From contig CAJUDG010000007.1 of assembly GCA_910584745.1 (NCBI GenBank), positions 62,001-126,000 of the forward strand: a DNA stretch of 64,000 nucleotides, given 5' to 3'. Each line of letters starts with the position of its first letter. The stretch's first letter is position 1. The stretch is from an uncultured Eubacteriales bacterium. GTDB taxonomy: Bacteria; Bacillota; Clostridia; Oscillospirales; Acutalibacteraceae. A model generated the notes under the pieces. That model saw only the letters and a program-made list of their open reading frames with translations. It made no database searches and was not told the DNA's origin. This document shows positions 28,026 to 36,536 of this stretch, one piece after another. Made by a program: the position numbers and the translations under genes.

Positions 28026-30188
28026 ATGGACAAGATAATAGAGACCCTCTCGAAGGAGCTGAACGTCCGCCCGGAGCACGCCGGGGCCGTGGTAAGCCTG
28101 CTGGACGAGGGCAACACCGTGCCCTTTATCGCCCGCTACCGCAAGGAGCAGCACGGCACCATGGACGACCAGACTATCCGTGCGCTGGCGGACAGATTGC
28201 AGTACCTTCGGGGACTTGAGCAGCGTAAAAATGAGGTGATAGCTGCGGTTGCGGCCCTTGAGAAGCTGACCCCGGAGCTGGAGAGCGCCGTTATGAACGC
28301 CAGCACAATGGCCGAGGTGGAGGACCTCTACCGGCCATACCGTCCCAAGCGCCGCACCCGGGCCAGCATAGCCAGGGAGAAGGGCCTGGAGCCCCTTGCG
28401 AAGCTCCTTTTCACCGGGCTTGATGAGAACGGGAAGATAACCCGTGAGAGCGCGGAGAGCCTTGCCGGGGGCTTTGTTGACCCGGAAAAGGACGTAAATA
28501 CCGTTGAGGAGGCCATACAGGGGGCCAAGGACATTATCGCCGAGGACCTGTCGGACGACGCGGAGATACGCAAGAAGCTTCGGGAGCGCATACAGCAGAG
28601 CGGGGCCCTGAGATCCACGGCCAGCACCGAGGAGGACACGGTGTACAGGCTCTACTACGACTTCCAGGAATCTTTGAAGAAGCTCCAGAGCCACCAGATA
28701 CTCGCCATGGACCGGGGCGAGCGCGAGGGGGTGCTTAAGGTCTCGGTGCTGCCTGGGGAGTTCGGGCCGGTGCAGGTGATGCTGCAAAAGGTCTACTCCC
28801 GGCACCCCTTTATGGAGCTGCTGCGGGAGACCGCGGAGGACGCCTGGGACAGGCTGATATTCCCGTCCTTGGAGCGGGAGATAAGAAAGGACCTGACCGA
28901 GCGGGCGGCCGAGCAGGCCATACACACCTTCGCATTGAATCTGCGGCCCCTGCTCATGCAGCCGCCGGTGAAGTCCAAGGTGACCCTGGGCTTCGACCCG
29001 GCATATAGGACGGGGTGCAAGCTGGCGGTGGTGGACGGCAACGGCAAGGTCCTTGAGACGGCGGTCATATACCCCACAAAGCCCCATAACCAGACGGAAA
29101 AGTCCAAGGAAGTGCTGAAAAGGCTCTGCGATAAGCACAGGATAGAGTGCATAGCCATCGGCAACGGCACCGCCAGCCGGGAGTCGGAGATATTTGTAAG
29201 CGAGTTCATAAAGGAGTACCCGGGAAATATATCCTACATGGTGGTAAGCGAGGCGGGGGCCTCGGTATACTCAGCGTCGAAGCTTGGGGCCGAGGAGTTC
29301 CCGGACTTCGATGTGTCCCTGCGCTCGGCGGTGTCCATCGCAAGGCGGCTGCAGGACCCCCTGGCGGAGCTTGTGAAGATAGACCCCAAGGCCATCGGCG
29401 TGGGGCAGTACCAGCACGACATGCCCCAGGCCCGGCTCTCTGAGACCTTGGACGGCGTGGTGGAGGACTGTGTAAACGCCGTGGGGGTGGACCTGAACAC
29501 GGCCTCGCCGTCGCTGCTCCGCAGGGTGGCGGGGATAACCCCCACGGTGGCGAAGAACGTGACAGTGTATAGGGAGGAGAACGGCAGCTTCAAAACCCGC
29601 CGGGAGCTTTTAAAGGTGCCGAAGCTTGGCCCCAAGGCCTTCGAGCAGTGCGCGGGCTTTCTGCGGGTGCCGGAGAGCAAACAGGTGCTGGACCGCACCG
29701 CCGTGCACCCGGAATCGTATAAGGCGGCGGAGAAGCTCCTTGAGATATGCGGGTACAGCCTGAAGGATGTGGGGAGTCTTTTTGAGCTTGACAAGCGCCT
29801 GAAAGAGCTGGGGGCCGAGAAAGCCGCCGAGGCCTGCGGCGTGGGCGTGCCCACACTCCGGGATATCGCGGCGGAGCTGCAAAAGCCCGGCCGGGACCCC
29901 AGGGACCAGCTGCCCCCGCCGATGCTCCGCACGGACGTGATGGACATCGCGGACCTTAAGCCCGGAATGAAGCTGACCGGCACTGTCAGGAACGTGGTGG
30001 ACTTCGGGGCCTTTGTGGACATAGGAGTGCACCAGGACGGGCTCGTGCACATCTCCCAGCTTGCGGACAGGTTCGTTCGGGATCCCAGCCAGGTGGTGAA
30101 GGTGGGGGACGTTGTGGATGTGACGGTCCTTGAGGTGGACGAGAGGAAGAAGCGCATCTCTCTCAGTATGAAGAAGCAGGCCCAGTGA
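28026..30188 (+). CDS. tex: Tex-family RNA-binding transcriptional accessory protein
   Basis: This 720-residue protein matches Tex along its length. The N-terminal helical domain has DEGNTVPFIARYRKEQHGTM and EDLYRPYRPKRRTRA. The YqgF/RuvC-like domain has LGFDPAYRTGCKLAVVDG. The helix-hairpin-helix region includes LNTASPSLLRRVAGI. A C-terminal S1 RNA-binding domain has TGTVRNVVDFGAFVDIGVHQ and GLVHISQLA. Tex influences transcription and RNA turnover; its exact role varies between species. The ATG at 28026 follows TAAAGGAGC. Its stop overlaps the GTG of the metallophosphoesterase gene (GTGA). Confidence 0.97.
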   Translation: MDKIIETLSKELNVRPEHAGAVVSLLDEGNTVPFIARYRKEQHGTMDDQTIRALADRLQYLRGLEQRKNEVIAAVAALEKLTPELESAVMNASTMAEVEDLYRPYRPKRRTRASIAREKGLEPLAKLLFTGLDENGKITRESAESLAGGFVDPEKDVNTVEEAIQGAKDIIAEDLSDDAEIRKKLRERIQQSGALRSTASTEEDTVYRLYYDFQESLKKLQSHQILAMDRGEREGVLKVSVLPGEFGPVQVMLQKVYSRHPFMELLRETAEDAWDRLIFPSLEREIRKDLTERAAEQAIHTFALNLRPLLMQPPVKSKVTLGFDPAYRTGCKLAVVDGNGKVLETAVIYPTKPHNQTEKSKEVLKRLCDKHRIECIAIGNGTASRESEIFVSEFIKEYPGNISYMVVSEAGASVYSASKLGAEEFPDFDVSLRSAVSIARRLQDPLAELVKIDPKAIGVGQYQHDMPQARLSETLDGVVEDCVNAVGVDLNTASPSLLRRVAGITPTVAKNVTVYREENGSFKTRRELLKVPKLGPKAFEQCAGFLRVPESKQVLDRTAVHPESYKAAEKLLEICGYSLKDVGSLFELDKRLKELGAEKAAEACGVGVPTLRDIAAELQKPGRDPRDQLPPPMLRTDVMDIADLKPGMKLTGTVRNVVDFGAFVDIGVHQDGLVHISQLADRFVRDPSQVVKVGDVVDVTVLEVDERKKRISLSMKKQAQ

Positions 30189-31003
30189 AGAAGCGGAACA
30201 GGCTTTTGCTGGCCTTTGCGGCCCTTGTTCTGGCGGCGCTGGCAGTGTGGACCATTTGGGGCAACACGGCGCTGACGGTGAGCAGGGTGACGGTAAAAGC
30301 GCCGGTGAAGCTGCGGATAGCCCAGGTGTCCGACCTGCACAACGCCCGGTTCGGGGAGGGGAACGCGGAGCTTTTAGAGCTGCTGGCGGGGACCGAGCCG
30401 GACTTTATAGCCGTCACCGGGGACCTGGTGGACGAGCGCCACGCGGACATAGCTTCGGCCCTGGAGTTCATCGAGGGAGCCGCCAGGATAGCCCCTGTGT
30501 ATTATGTGCCCGGCAACCATGAGGCAAGGCTCTCGGATTACGGAGAGCTGCGGGCCGGCCTTGAAGCGGCGGGAGCCGTTGTCCTTGAAGACAGGACGGC
30601 GCTGTACAAAGAGGTGAACATCATCGGCCTTGCGGACCCGGATCTTGCGCTGCCGGGGGATATATTCGATGAGGTCCCGGCCATGGTAAGGGCGAAGCTC
30701 GATGGGCTCGTTGACCCGGGGCGCTATAACATTTTGCTGTCCCATAGGCCGGAGCTTTTTGCCGCCTATAAGGAGAGCGGCGTAGACATTGCCCTGACCG
30801 GCCACGCCCACGGCGGGCAGTTCAGGCTGCCGTTTATCGGCGGGCTCATAGCGCCGAACCAGGGCTTCTTCCCCAAGTACGACGCGGGGTTCTATACTGA
30901 GGACGGCGCGAATATGGTGGTCAGCCGGGGACTTGGAAACAGCATAATACCCCTGCGCTTTAACAACCGCCCGGAGATAGTCGTGATAGAACTTACGAAA
31001 TAA
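30185..31003 (+). CDS. Membrane-anchored metallophosphoesterase
   Basis: The 272-residue protein has an N-terminal membrane anchor (5-25). The calcineurin-like motifs follow: AQVSDLHNARFG (DxH), DFIAVTGDLVDER (GD), VYYVPGNHEAR (GNHE), and ALTGHAHGGQFRLP (GHxH). This resembles YaeI/YkuE-type phosphoesterases, which hydrolyse phospholipid headgroup or pyrophosphate bonds at the membrane. Translation is coupled to tex by the GTGA overlap. A terminator follows immediately. Confidence 0.92.
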   Translation: MKKRNRLLLAFAALVLAALAVWTIWGNTALTVSRVTVKAPVKLRIAQVSDLHNARFGEGNAELLELLAGTEPDFIAVTGDLVDERHADIASALEFIEGAARIAPVYYVPGNHEARLSDYGELRAGLEAAGAVVLEDRTALYKEVNIIGLADPDLALPGDIFDEVPAMVRAKLDGLVDPGRYNILLSHRPELFAAYKESGVDIALTGHAHGGQFRLPFIGGLIAPNQGFFPKYDAGFYTEDGANMVVSRGLGNSIIPLRFNNRPEIVVIELTK

Positions 31004-31007
31004 AGCA

Positions 31008-31031
31008 AGCCCCCGGCTCTCGCCGGGGGCT
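31008..31031 (+). terminator. Terminator of the tex operon
   Basis: A 10-bp stem AGCCCCCGGC with GCCGGGGGCT, loop TCTC, then CTTTTAT. It may also act for the minus-strand sugar isomerase-like gene. Confidence 0.88.
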
Positions 31032-31043
31032 CTTTTATGTGCC

Positions 31044-31952
31044 TTAATCCAGGATCATCAGGTCGCGGATGTACTTGATGGTGTACTTCACGCCCTTCTC
31101 GCCTTTGTCGCCGCGCCAGGTGGCGGAGTGGGGCTCGATGGCAAGATATCCGTCATAGCCGTACTTGTAGAGGATGGCGAAGAAGGCCCGCCAGTTTATC
31201 ACGTCTATGCCCGCGGGGGGATTGTCATAGGAGTTGTCCGGGCCGAAGGCCTGTGAGAGGAGCTCGTCCTTCAGCTCCGGGTGGGCCATGGCGAAGTCCC
31301 TTATGGCCCAGTGCTCGGGCTCCTGAGAGTCGCCGCGCTGGATGACGCCCTTGACGTGGCAGTATTTGAAGTGGGCGCCCCACTCCAGACCCTCCTCCAG
31401 GTACGCGCCGTTCTGGCCGCCGTGGACGAAGCTGTGGGATGGGTCGTACTTGATTCCCAGCCCCGGCACCTCGCTTAAGACCAGCTTCCACTGCTCGGGG
31501 GTGCGGATGTAGTTGCCGCCCATCATGCAGTTGACGATGGCGGTCTCCATGCCGCGCTCCTTGGCGTAGGAGACTATCTCGTTGAGGATCTTTATGGCCG
31601 CCGTGATGTTCTTGTAGTAGCTGAGTTCCTTCACGTAGTTGACGCTGCACAGATAGTGCTTGGCCCCCAGGTACGCGCCGAAGTCGATGACGGCCTTGAC
31701 CTGGGCCCACTCGTCGGGGTCGGGCTCGCCGTCGGGGCCCAGCACGGGGCTGGCCCAGCGGCCCACGGCCCCCACTTCAACGCCGGTGGACTCGCTTGCT
31801 GCTTTCAGATCCTCCTTTGCGGCGTCCAGCTCGGACACCGGCACGCCGAAGAAGCTTGTGGGATTGCAGTCGAACTCCACGAAGTCAAGACCCAGCTCCT
31901 TGGCCTTCTGGAAACTGTCGGGCTTGGGCGGCATGATGATGCCTAATTTCAT
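31044..31952 (-). CDS. Sugar phosphate isomerase/epimerase (xylose isomerase-like TIM barrel)
   Basis: This 302-residue protein has the AP-endonuclease-2 type barrel. Visible metal-ligand patterns are METAIVNCMMGG, GIKYDPSHSFVHGG (Asp-x-x-His), KYCHVKGVIQRGD (His-x-Lys), and GYLAIEPHSATW (Glu). This family isomerises or epimerises sugars, inositols or hydroxypyruvate; the substrate is not evident. The ATG at 31952 has AAGGAGG upstream. It follows the lacZ/RNHCP/propeller cluster on the same strand and may be part of the same sugar-use region, but its ribosome site and 55-bp gap allow separate control. Confidence 0.9.
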   Translation of the reverse strand: MKLGIIMPPKPDSFQKAKELGLDFVEFDCNPTSFFGVPVSELDAAKEDLKAASESTGVEVGAVGRWASPVLGPDGEPDPDEWAQVKAVIDFGAYLGAKHYLCSVNYVKELSYYKNITAAIKILNEIVSYAKERGMETAIVNCMMGGNYIRTPEQWKLVLSEVPGLGIKYDPSHSFVHGGQNGAYLEEGLEWGAHFKYCHVKGVIQRGDSQEPEHWAIRDFAMAHPELKDELLSQAFGPDNSYDNPPAGIDVINWRAFFAILYKYGYDGYLAIEPHSATWRGDKGEKGVKYTIKYIRDLMILD

Positions 31953-32007
31953 AAAATTTCCTCCTTGATATTTTTATAATATTTTGGTATTGCTTTAATA
32001 AACTTGT

Positions 32008-32874
32008 TTAGCTTGTCAGGTCCAGCCTCAGCACATCTATCCCCGGTATATTCCGGGATGAGACATACAGGCGGTCCTCGTCTATAACGGCCCTCCCTGA
32101 GAGCTCCAGCGGCACGCTGAGAAGCCGTATCATCTCCATGCTGTCCCTGTGCCAAAAGGCTATCTCCGAGCAGGGATGGGAGACGGTAACGACCGCGTCC
32201 CCGTACACCCCCGCCAGTCGGAACATCTTTTTATGGACGTTCCTCCTCTGGGCCAGCACGGCGAAGTCCTCGGGGCTTATCTTAAAGAGCCTGCCGTCCT
32301 GCCCGGCGGCGTAGAGGGTATCGCCATGGACGAGCAGGCTGGCGATGTTCTTCTTTCCCAGCGCCAGCTCCCTTTTAACGGTTAAGCTGCCCTTGTCGAT
32401 GAGAAGCAGCCTGCCGTCCACGGTCCCGCAGAGGAGGTCACTGCCATAAACTATGACGCTCCATATACTGCTGTTGGAAACCTGGGCCTCCCTGATTTCG
32501 CGGTTTTTCCGGTCAACGGCCGTAAGCTTTCCGTTTCGTATGGAGCAGTAGACGGCGCTCTTGTCCGCGGCCATGCCGCAGATGTCGGAGGTCAGGTCCT
32601 CTCCCAGCCGCCGGCTCCAGAGGGGCTCGAGGTCATCCTGCCGGAAAATATGCAGGGTGCAGAAGTCGTAGACGAATAGCTCCCCGCCCTGGGCTATGAG
32701 CTTTCTCGACAGGCCGTCCTTCTCAAAAACGGTCCGTCTCAGCAGGATATCCCCGGTATTTTTGTGAAGCTTTATGAGCTCCCTGCCAAATATACAGTCG
32801 ATATGCTGCCCGGTCACGGCAAAGTCCGCTACAGCCCCGCCCAGGTCTGCCAGGCGTTCCGTGGGCTTATTCAT
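32008..32874 (-). CDS. Beta-propeller (PQQ/WD40-like) protein of unknown role
   Basis: The 288-residue soluble protein consists of repeated blade-like units of about 40 residues. Each has small/hydrophobic strand patterns such as GGELFVYDFCTLHIFR, KSAVYCSIRNGKLTAVDR, SDLLCGTVDGRLLLID, and DTLYAAGQDGRLFKI. This is a PQQ-like propeller without signal peptide or catalytic residues, so it is probably a cytoplasmic scaffold or binding protein. The start at 32874 has GGAG 7 nt upstream; an in-frame ATG at 32880 lies too close to that site. Its start overlaps the end of the RNHCP gene. Confidence 0.75.
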   Translation of the reverse strand: MNKPTERLADLGGAVADFAVTGQHIDCIFGRELIKLHKNTGDILLRRTVFEKDGLSRKLIAQGGELFVYDFCTLHIFRQDDLEPLWSRRLGEDLTSDICGMAADKSAVYCSIRNGKLTAVDRKNREIREAQVSNSSIWSVIVYGSDLLCGTVDGRLLLIDKGSLTVKRELALGKKNIASLLVHGDTLYAAGQDGRLFKISPEDFAVLAQRRNVHKKMFRLAGVYGDAVVTVSHPCSEIAFWHRDSMEMIRLLSVPLELSGRAVIDEDRLYVSSRNIPGIDVLRLDLTS

Positions 32875-33304
32875 CCTCATTCTCCGGCTTCTGGTCCCCG
32901 GCCAGCAGCTCCGATAGCTCCTTTATCCGCTCGATGGGAAAGGGCGGCTCGGCCAGTGGCCGTAGGGCGATGGACATTAGCTTTAGGGGGTTGTCGTCGG
33001 CGGCCACCCGGTTGGAGCTCAGGGCTCCGCAGCGCTTGCAGCGGTGGATTATGGCCCACTCGCCGCTGCTTCTGACCCAAACGCTTATGGGCTCCATCAC
33101 GCCCCCGCAGTCTGCTGCCCGGTCCCCGGGTTCGTTGTCCACGTGAAGGCTGTTAAGGCAGTTGGGGCAGTGGTTGCGGTGCTGGGTGCCGGCCTCCTCG
33201 GGGGTGACTAAATGCCCGCAGGCCTTGCAGGTGAAGCTCTCGGTGTTGGGATGATCCTTATAATAGCCGCCCTGGGCCCTTCTGCGCCTTATATCCCTGT
33301 TCAT
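32867..33304 (-). CDS. RNHCP-domain zinc-ribbon-like protein
   Basis: The 145-residue protein has CKACGHLV followed by the family signature RNHCPNCLNSLHVD, a zinc-binding CxxC pair set. A second pair, HRCKRCGALSSNRVAADDN, follows. The C-terminal helix is acidic. RNHCP proteins are small proteins of unknown function, possibly RNA- or nucleotide-binding. Its ATG overlaps the lacZ stop (ATGA) and its stop overlaps the propeller gene, so the three genes are translationally coupled. Why such a protein follows lacZ is unclear. Confidence 0.88.
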   Translation of the reverse strand: MNRDIRRRRAQGGYYKDHPNTESFTCKACGHLVTPEEAGTQHRNHCPNCLNSLHVDNEPGDRAADCGGVMEPISVWVRSSGEWAIIHRCKRCGALSSNRVAADDNPLKLMSIALRPLAEPPFPIERIKELSELLAGDQKPENEDE

Positions 33305-36300
33305 TTGCAGGCGGGGGTCAGGCCGAAGGTGAAGGAGAACTTCTCCTCCTTGAGCTGGTACTTCTCAAGCAGCACCGGCCCGCAGCTGTTGGAGCCCACG
33401 CCGCTCATCTTATAGTCAAGGCAGAAGACGGTCTCATCCGCCGGGGTCAGCTCATAGTCGTGCTTCTTATTGGTCAGCTCCTCCTGGGTGTAGCCCGAGA
33501 TATTCACCGAGAAGGTGTCGGGGGACGCGGCGCAGAGCCTGAAGCAGCCGTCGGTGACGCTGGCCCAGCGGCATGCGTAGTGAGAGCCGTTCTCCTGGGG
33601 CTTCAGATAGTGCTCGGTCATATCCTTTACGGCGGAGCTGTATATGCCAAGGCGGGAGGCCCTGTGCTTGTCGCAGTAGCTCTCGAAGGGGCCGTAGCCG
33701 AAGTATTTCGCCTCAGAGAAGTCCTTGGGCATGAACATGCGCATACCGAACCTGGGCAGGAACCCGCCGAACTTCATGTCGCGCTCACAGTCCATGGAGC
33801 AGGCGATATGACCGAAAGCGTCCACGGTCCAGACCACCTTGGCCTTGACAAACGGGGACACGATAAGAGCCGCGATGCCAACCTCAAGGGTTATGACCGC
33901 CGCGCCGTTACCGGCGTTCTCGGCCTTGAGGCTGTAGACCCTGGGGGTCGTGCGGTTAAGGCCCGCCTCCTTCCACTTGGGGCTCACATACTGGTCGTTG
34001 TCAGTGGGGGCCCTGAAGAGGTTCCAGTCCATGGGCCGGGTAAAGAGGGCCTTGTTCTCGTAAGAGAGCTGGTTCCAAAGGCCGGTCTGGCGGCAGAGCT
34101 CATATCTAAAGCCGGGGCCGCTTACGGCTATGACCCGGTTGGTCTCGCTTATCTCCACCTTGCCCTCGGCAGTGGCGGGCAGGGGCTGCTTCTCCTCGGA
34201 GAGCACTATCTCGTCAAAGCCCAGATGGTGGCCGGGATCCAGGATGGGCACGCCGGCCTTGGCGGTATAGATGAAGGTGACGGTGCTGTCGCCGTCCTTG
34301 GGCAGGCCCTCGACGGTGATCTCGGCCTCGCCGTGGGGCTCGATGGAGGGCATATCCAGCTTGCCGGAGGCTATTATCTTACCGTCCTTCATGACCTCGT
34401 AGCTGAGCTCCGCGAAGTCCTGAGCGTTGGTGAAGTCACGGTAATTGTGCAGGACAAATGTATTTTCGCCGGTCTTGCTGGCCCTTATGGGACGGATGAC
34501 GTTCTTGAACTCGATAAGGCCGGTATGAGGCGTGCGGTCCGGGTATACAAGGCCGTCCATGCAGAAGTTGCCGTCGTGGGGGAACTCGTCATGGTCGCCG
34601 CCATAGCGGTAGATGGGCCGGTTATCGGGGGTCTGGCCGCCGTATACCGCGTGGTCGCACCACTCCCAGACAAAGCCGCCCACAAAGCCGTCGTGCTTCA
34701 TGATGAGCTGCTGATAGTCCTCGGCGTCCCCGGGGCCGTTGCCCATGGCGTGGATGTACTCGCAGAGGATATAGGGGGGCCTGCGGCCGTTCCAGTTCTC
34801 GTCTATCTCAACGCCGCCGAAATACTCCTCGATGGAGGCCTTCTTGAACCAGGGGTGGTCCTGGGCCGCGGTGGGAGCGTACATGCGGCTGTATAGGTCT
34901 ATCATGGAGAAATCGGGCTTGCGCTCCTTATGATAGGTCATATTGCCCTCATAGTGCAGGAGCCTGGAGGGGTCATATTCCTTGACCCAGCGTCCCGCGG
35001 CCTCGCCGTTCTCGCCCCAGCCGCTCTCGTTGCCGAGAGACCAGATTACCACTGCCGCGTCGTTCTTGTCCCTATGGACGTTGCGCTGTGAGCGGTCCAC
35101 GATGGCCTCCTTGAACTGGGGGTCGTCCATGGCGTCGGGGTATGTATTCAGGTGGTCCTCGCCAAAGCGGCCCTCATAGCGGGTGGCAAAGCCGTGGCTC
35201 TCAAGGTCCGCCTCGCCGATGACATAGAAGCCCAGTTCGCTGGCCAGCTGGTTGAACCAGGGGGCGTTGGGGTAGTGGCTGGTGCGTATGGCGTTGACGT
35301 TGTGCTGCTTCATAAGGAGCATGTCCCGAAGGGCCTGCTCCCGGCTGATGGTATAGCCGGTGACCGGGTCGCTGTCGTGGCGGTTCACGCCCCGGAACTT
35401 GATGTTCACGCCGTTAAGATATACAACGTCGTCCTTTATCTCTATCTTGCGAAGGCCAACCTTCTGCTCGATGACTTCACCCTCGGTGGAGAGTACCAGG
35501 GTATACTGGTCCGGGCTCTCGGCGTTCCAGAGGACGGGGTTATCCACGGAGAAGCAGAGCTTGTCAGCGGCGGGGCCGGACTTTGCAAGCTCCGTGCCGT
35601 CGGGGGCGAAGAGGGTGCCGGTGACCTGGGCCGCGCCGTCCACGGTGAGCTCCACGGTGATGTCCGCGTGGGAGAAGTCTTCGTTAAAGCTCTCCTTAAC
35701 GAAGAAGTCCTTAAGGAAAGCGGCGGGGCGCTCGAGAATGTACACATCCCGGAAGATGCCGCTCATCCTGAGCTTGTCCTGGTCCTCAAGGTAGGTGCCG
35801 TCGCACCACTGGAGCACCAGGGCGCTTATGACGTTCTCGCCGTCTATGAGCTTATCGGTTATCTCGAACTCGGAGGTGCTGTGGGACACCTGGCTGTAGC
35901 CCTGGAACTGGCCGTTCACCCACAGGTAGAAGCAGGAGTCCACACCCTCAAAGTTTAAGAAGTACCGGGCGCTCTCGCCCTTCTTCAGCTCAAAGCGGCG
36001 CTCGTACAGGCCGCAGGGGTTCTCCTCGGGCACATAGGGCGGGTCGCAGGGGATGGGGAAGCGGACGTTGGTGTACATGTGCCGGCCCCAGCCCATGCAC
36101 TGCCAGCAGGAGGGCACCTGGATGGGGCAGAGCTCGGGCTCCTTTACATTGCCGTCCATATCGACGGCGTCCAGGAAGGAGTCGAAATAGTGGAAGGCCC
36201 ACTCGCCGTCCAGGTCTATGACGCTTGGGCGGCGGTCCGGGGTCTGGGGCAGGTAGTAGGCTCTTGGGGGCTCCGTGCCGATGTGCAGGGCATAGGGGTC

Positions 36301-36327
36301 CTCATGATAGCGGGTGGTGATCTTCAT
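33301..36327 (-). CDS. lacZ: Beta-galactosidase, GH2 family, LacZ type
   Basis: The protein is 1008 residues, the full LacZ length. A GH2 sugar-binding domain (LYERRFELKKGESARYFLNF, NGQFQGYSQVSHSTSEF) is followed by an Ig-like domain and the TIM barrel with acid/base Glu in WSLGNESGWGENG and nucleophile Glu in ILCEYIHAMGNGPGD. Beta-galactosidase small-chain domain features follow (SPKWKEAGLNRTTPRVYSL, FGYGPFESYCDKHRASRLG). There is no signal peptide, so imported lactose or galactosides are cut in the cytoplasm. The start is the ATG at 36327 with AAAGGA upstream. It heads the lacZ/RNHCP/propeller operon. No LacI or permease lies adjacent. Confidence 0.96.
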   Translation of the reverse strand: MKITTRYHEDPYALHIGTEPPRAYYLPQTPDRRPSVIDLDGEWAFHYFDSFLDAVDMDGNVKEPELCPIQVPSCWQCMGWGRHMYTNVRFPIPCDPPYVPEENPCGLYERRFELKKGESARYFLNFEGVDSCFYLWVNGQFQGYSQVSHSTSEFEITDKLIDGENVISALVLQWCDGTYLEDQDKLRMSGIFRDVYILERPAAFLKDFFVKESFNEDFSHADITVELTVDGAAQVTGTLFAPDGTELAKSGPAADKLCFSVDNPVLWNAESPDQYTLVLSTEGEVIEQKVGLRKIEIKDDVVYLNGVNIKFRGVNRHDSDPVTGYTISREQALRDMLLMKQHNVNAIRTSHYPNAPWFNQLASELGFYVIGEADLESHGFATRYEGRFGEDHLNTYPDAMDDPQFKEAIVDRSQRNVHRDKNDAAVVIWSLGNESGWGENGEAAGRWVKEYDPSRLLHYEGNMTYHKERKPDFSMIDLYSRMYAPTAAQDHPWFKKASIEEYFGGVEIDENWNGRRPPYILCEYIHAMGNGPGDAEDYQQLIMKHDGFVGGFVWEWCDHAVYGGQTPDNRPIYRYGGDHDEFPHDGNFCMDGLVYPDRTPHTGLIEFKNVIRPIRASKTGENTFVLHNYRDFTNAQDFAELSYEVMKDGKIIASGKLDMPSIEPHGEAEITVEGLPKDGDSTVTFIYTAKAGVPILDPGHHLGFDEIVLSEEKQPLPATAEGKVEISETNRVIAVSGPGFRYELCRQTGLWNQLSYENKALFTRPMDWNLFRAPTDNDQYVSPKWKEAGLNRTTPRVYSLKAENAGNGAAVITLEVGIAALIVSPFVKAKVVWTVDAFGHIACSMDCERDMKFGGFLPRFGMRMFMPKDFSEAKYFGYGPFESYCDKHRASRLGIYSSAVKDMTEHYLKPQENGSHYACRWASVTDGCFRLCAASPDTFSVNISGYTQEELTNKKHDYELTPADETVFCLDYKMSGVGSNSCGPVLLEKYQLKEEKFSFTFGLTPACK

Positions 36328-36433
36328 AAGTTTTTCCTTTCTCTTATGGTAGTAGGGTTTGACTTTCGGCCAAAAAAGCACTATACTATACAATATGTGC
36401 CCTGGGGGATTTTTCCAGTGCCCCCATATGTGA

Positions 36434-36462
36434 AGTCTACACTAAACCGGGCAAATAGTCAA
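36434..36462 (-). promoter_or_regulatory. lacZ operon promoter
   Basis: Minus-strand TTGACT (36462-36457), 17-nt spacer, TAGACT (36439-36434). The leader is about 100 nt. A second -10-like TATAGT run lies near 36385. No clear CRE or LacI operator was recognised. Confidence 0.6.
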
Positions 36463-36536
36463 TAAGAAATATGTAAAAAATCAAAAATTTCCCAAAGCTC
36501 TTTACTAAACAAACAGATATCAAAGGAGAACATACG

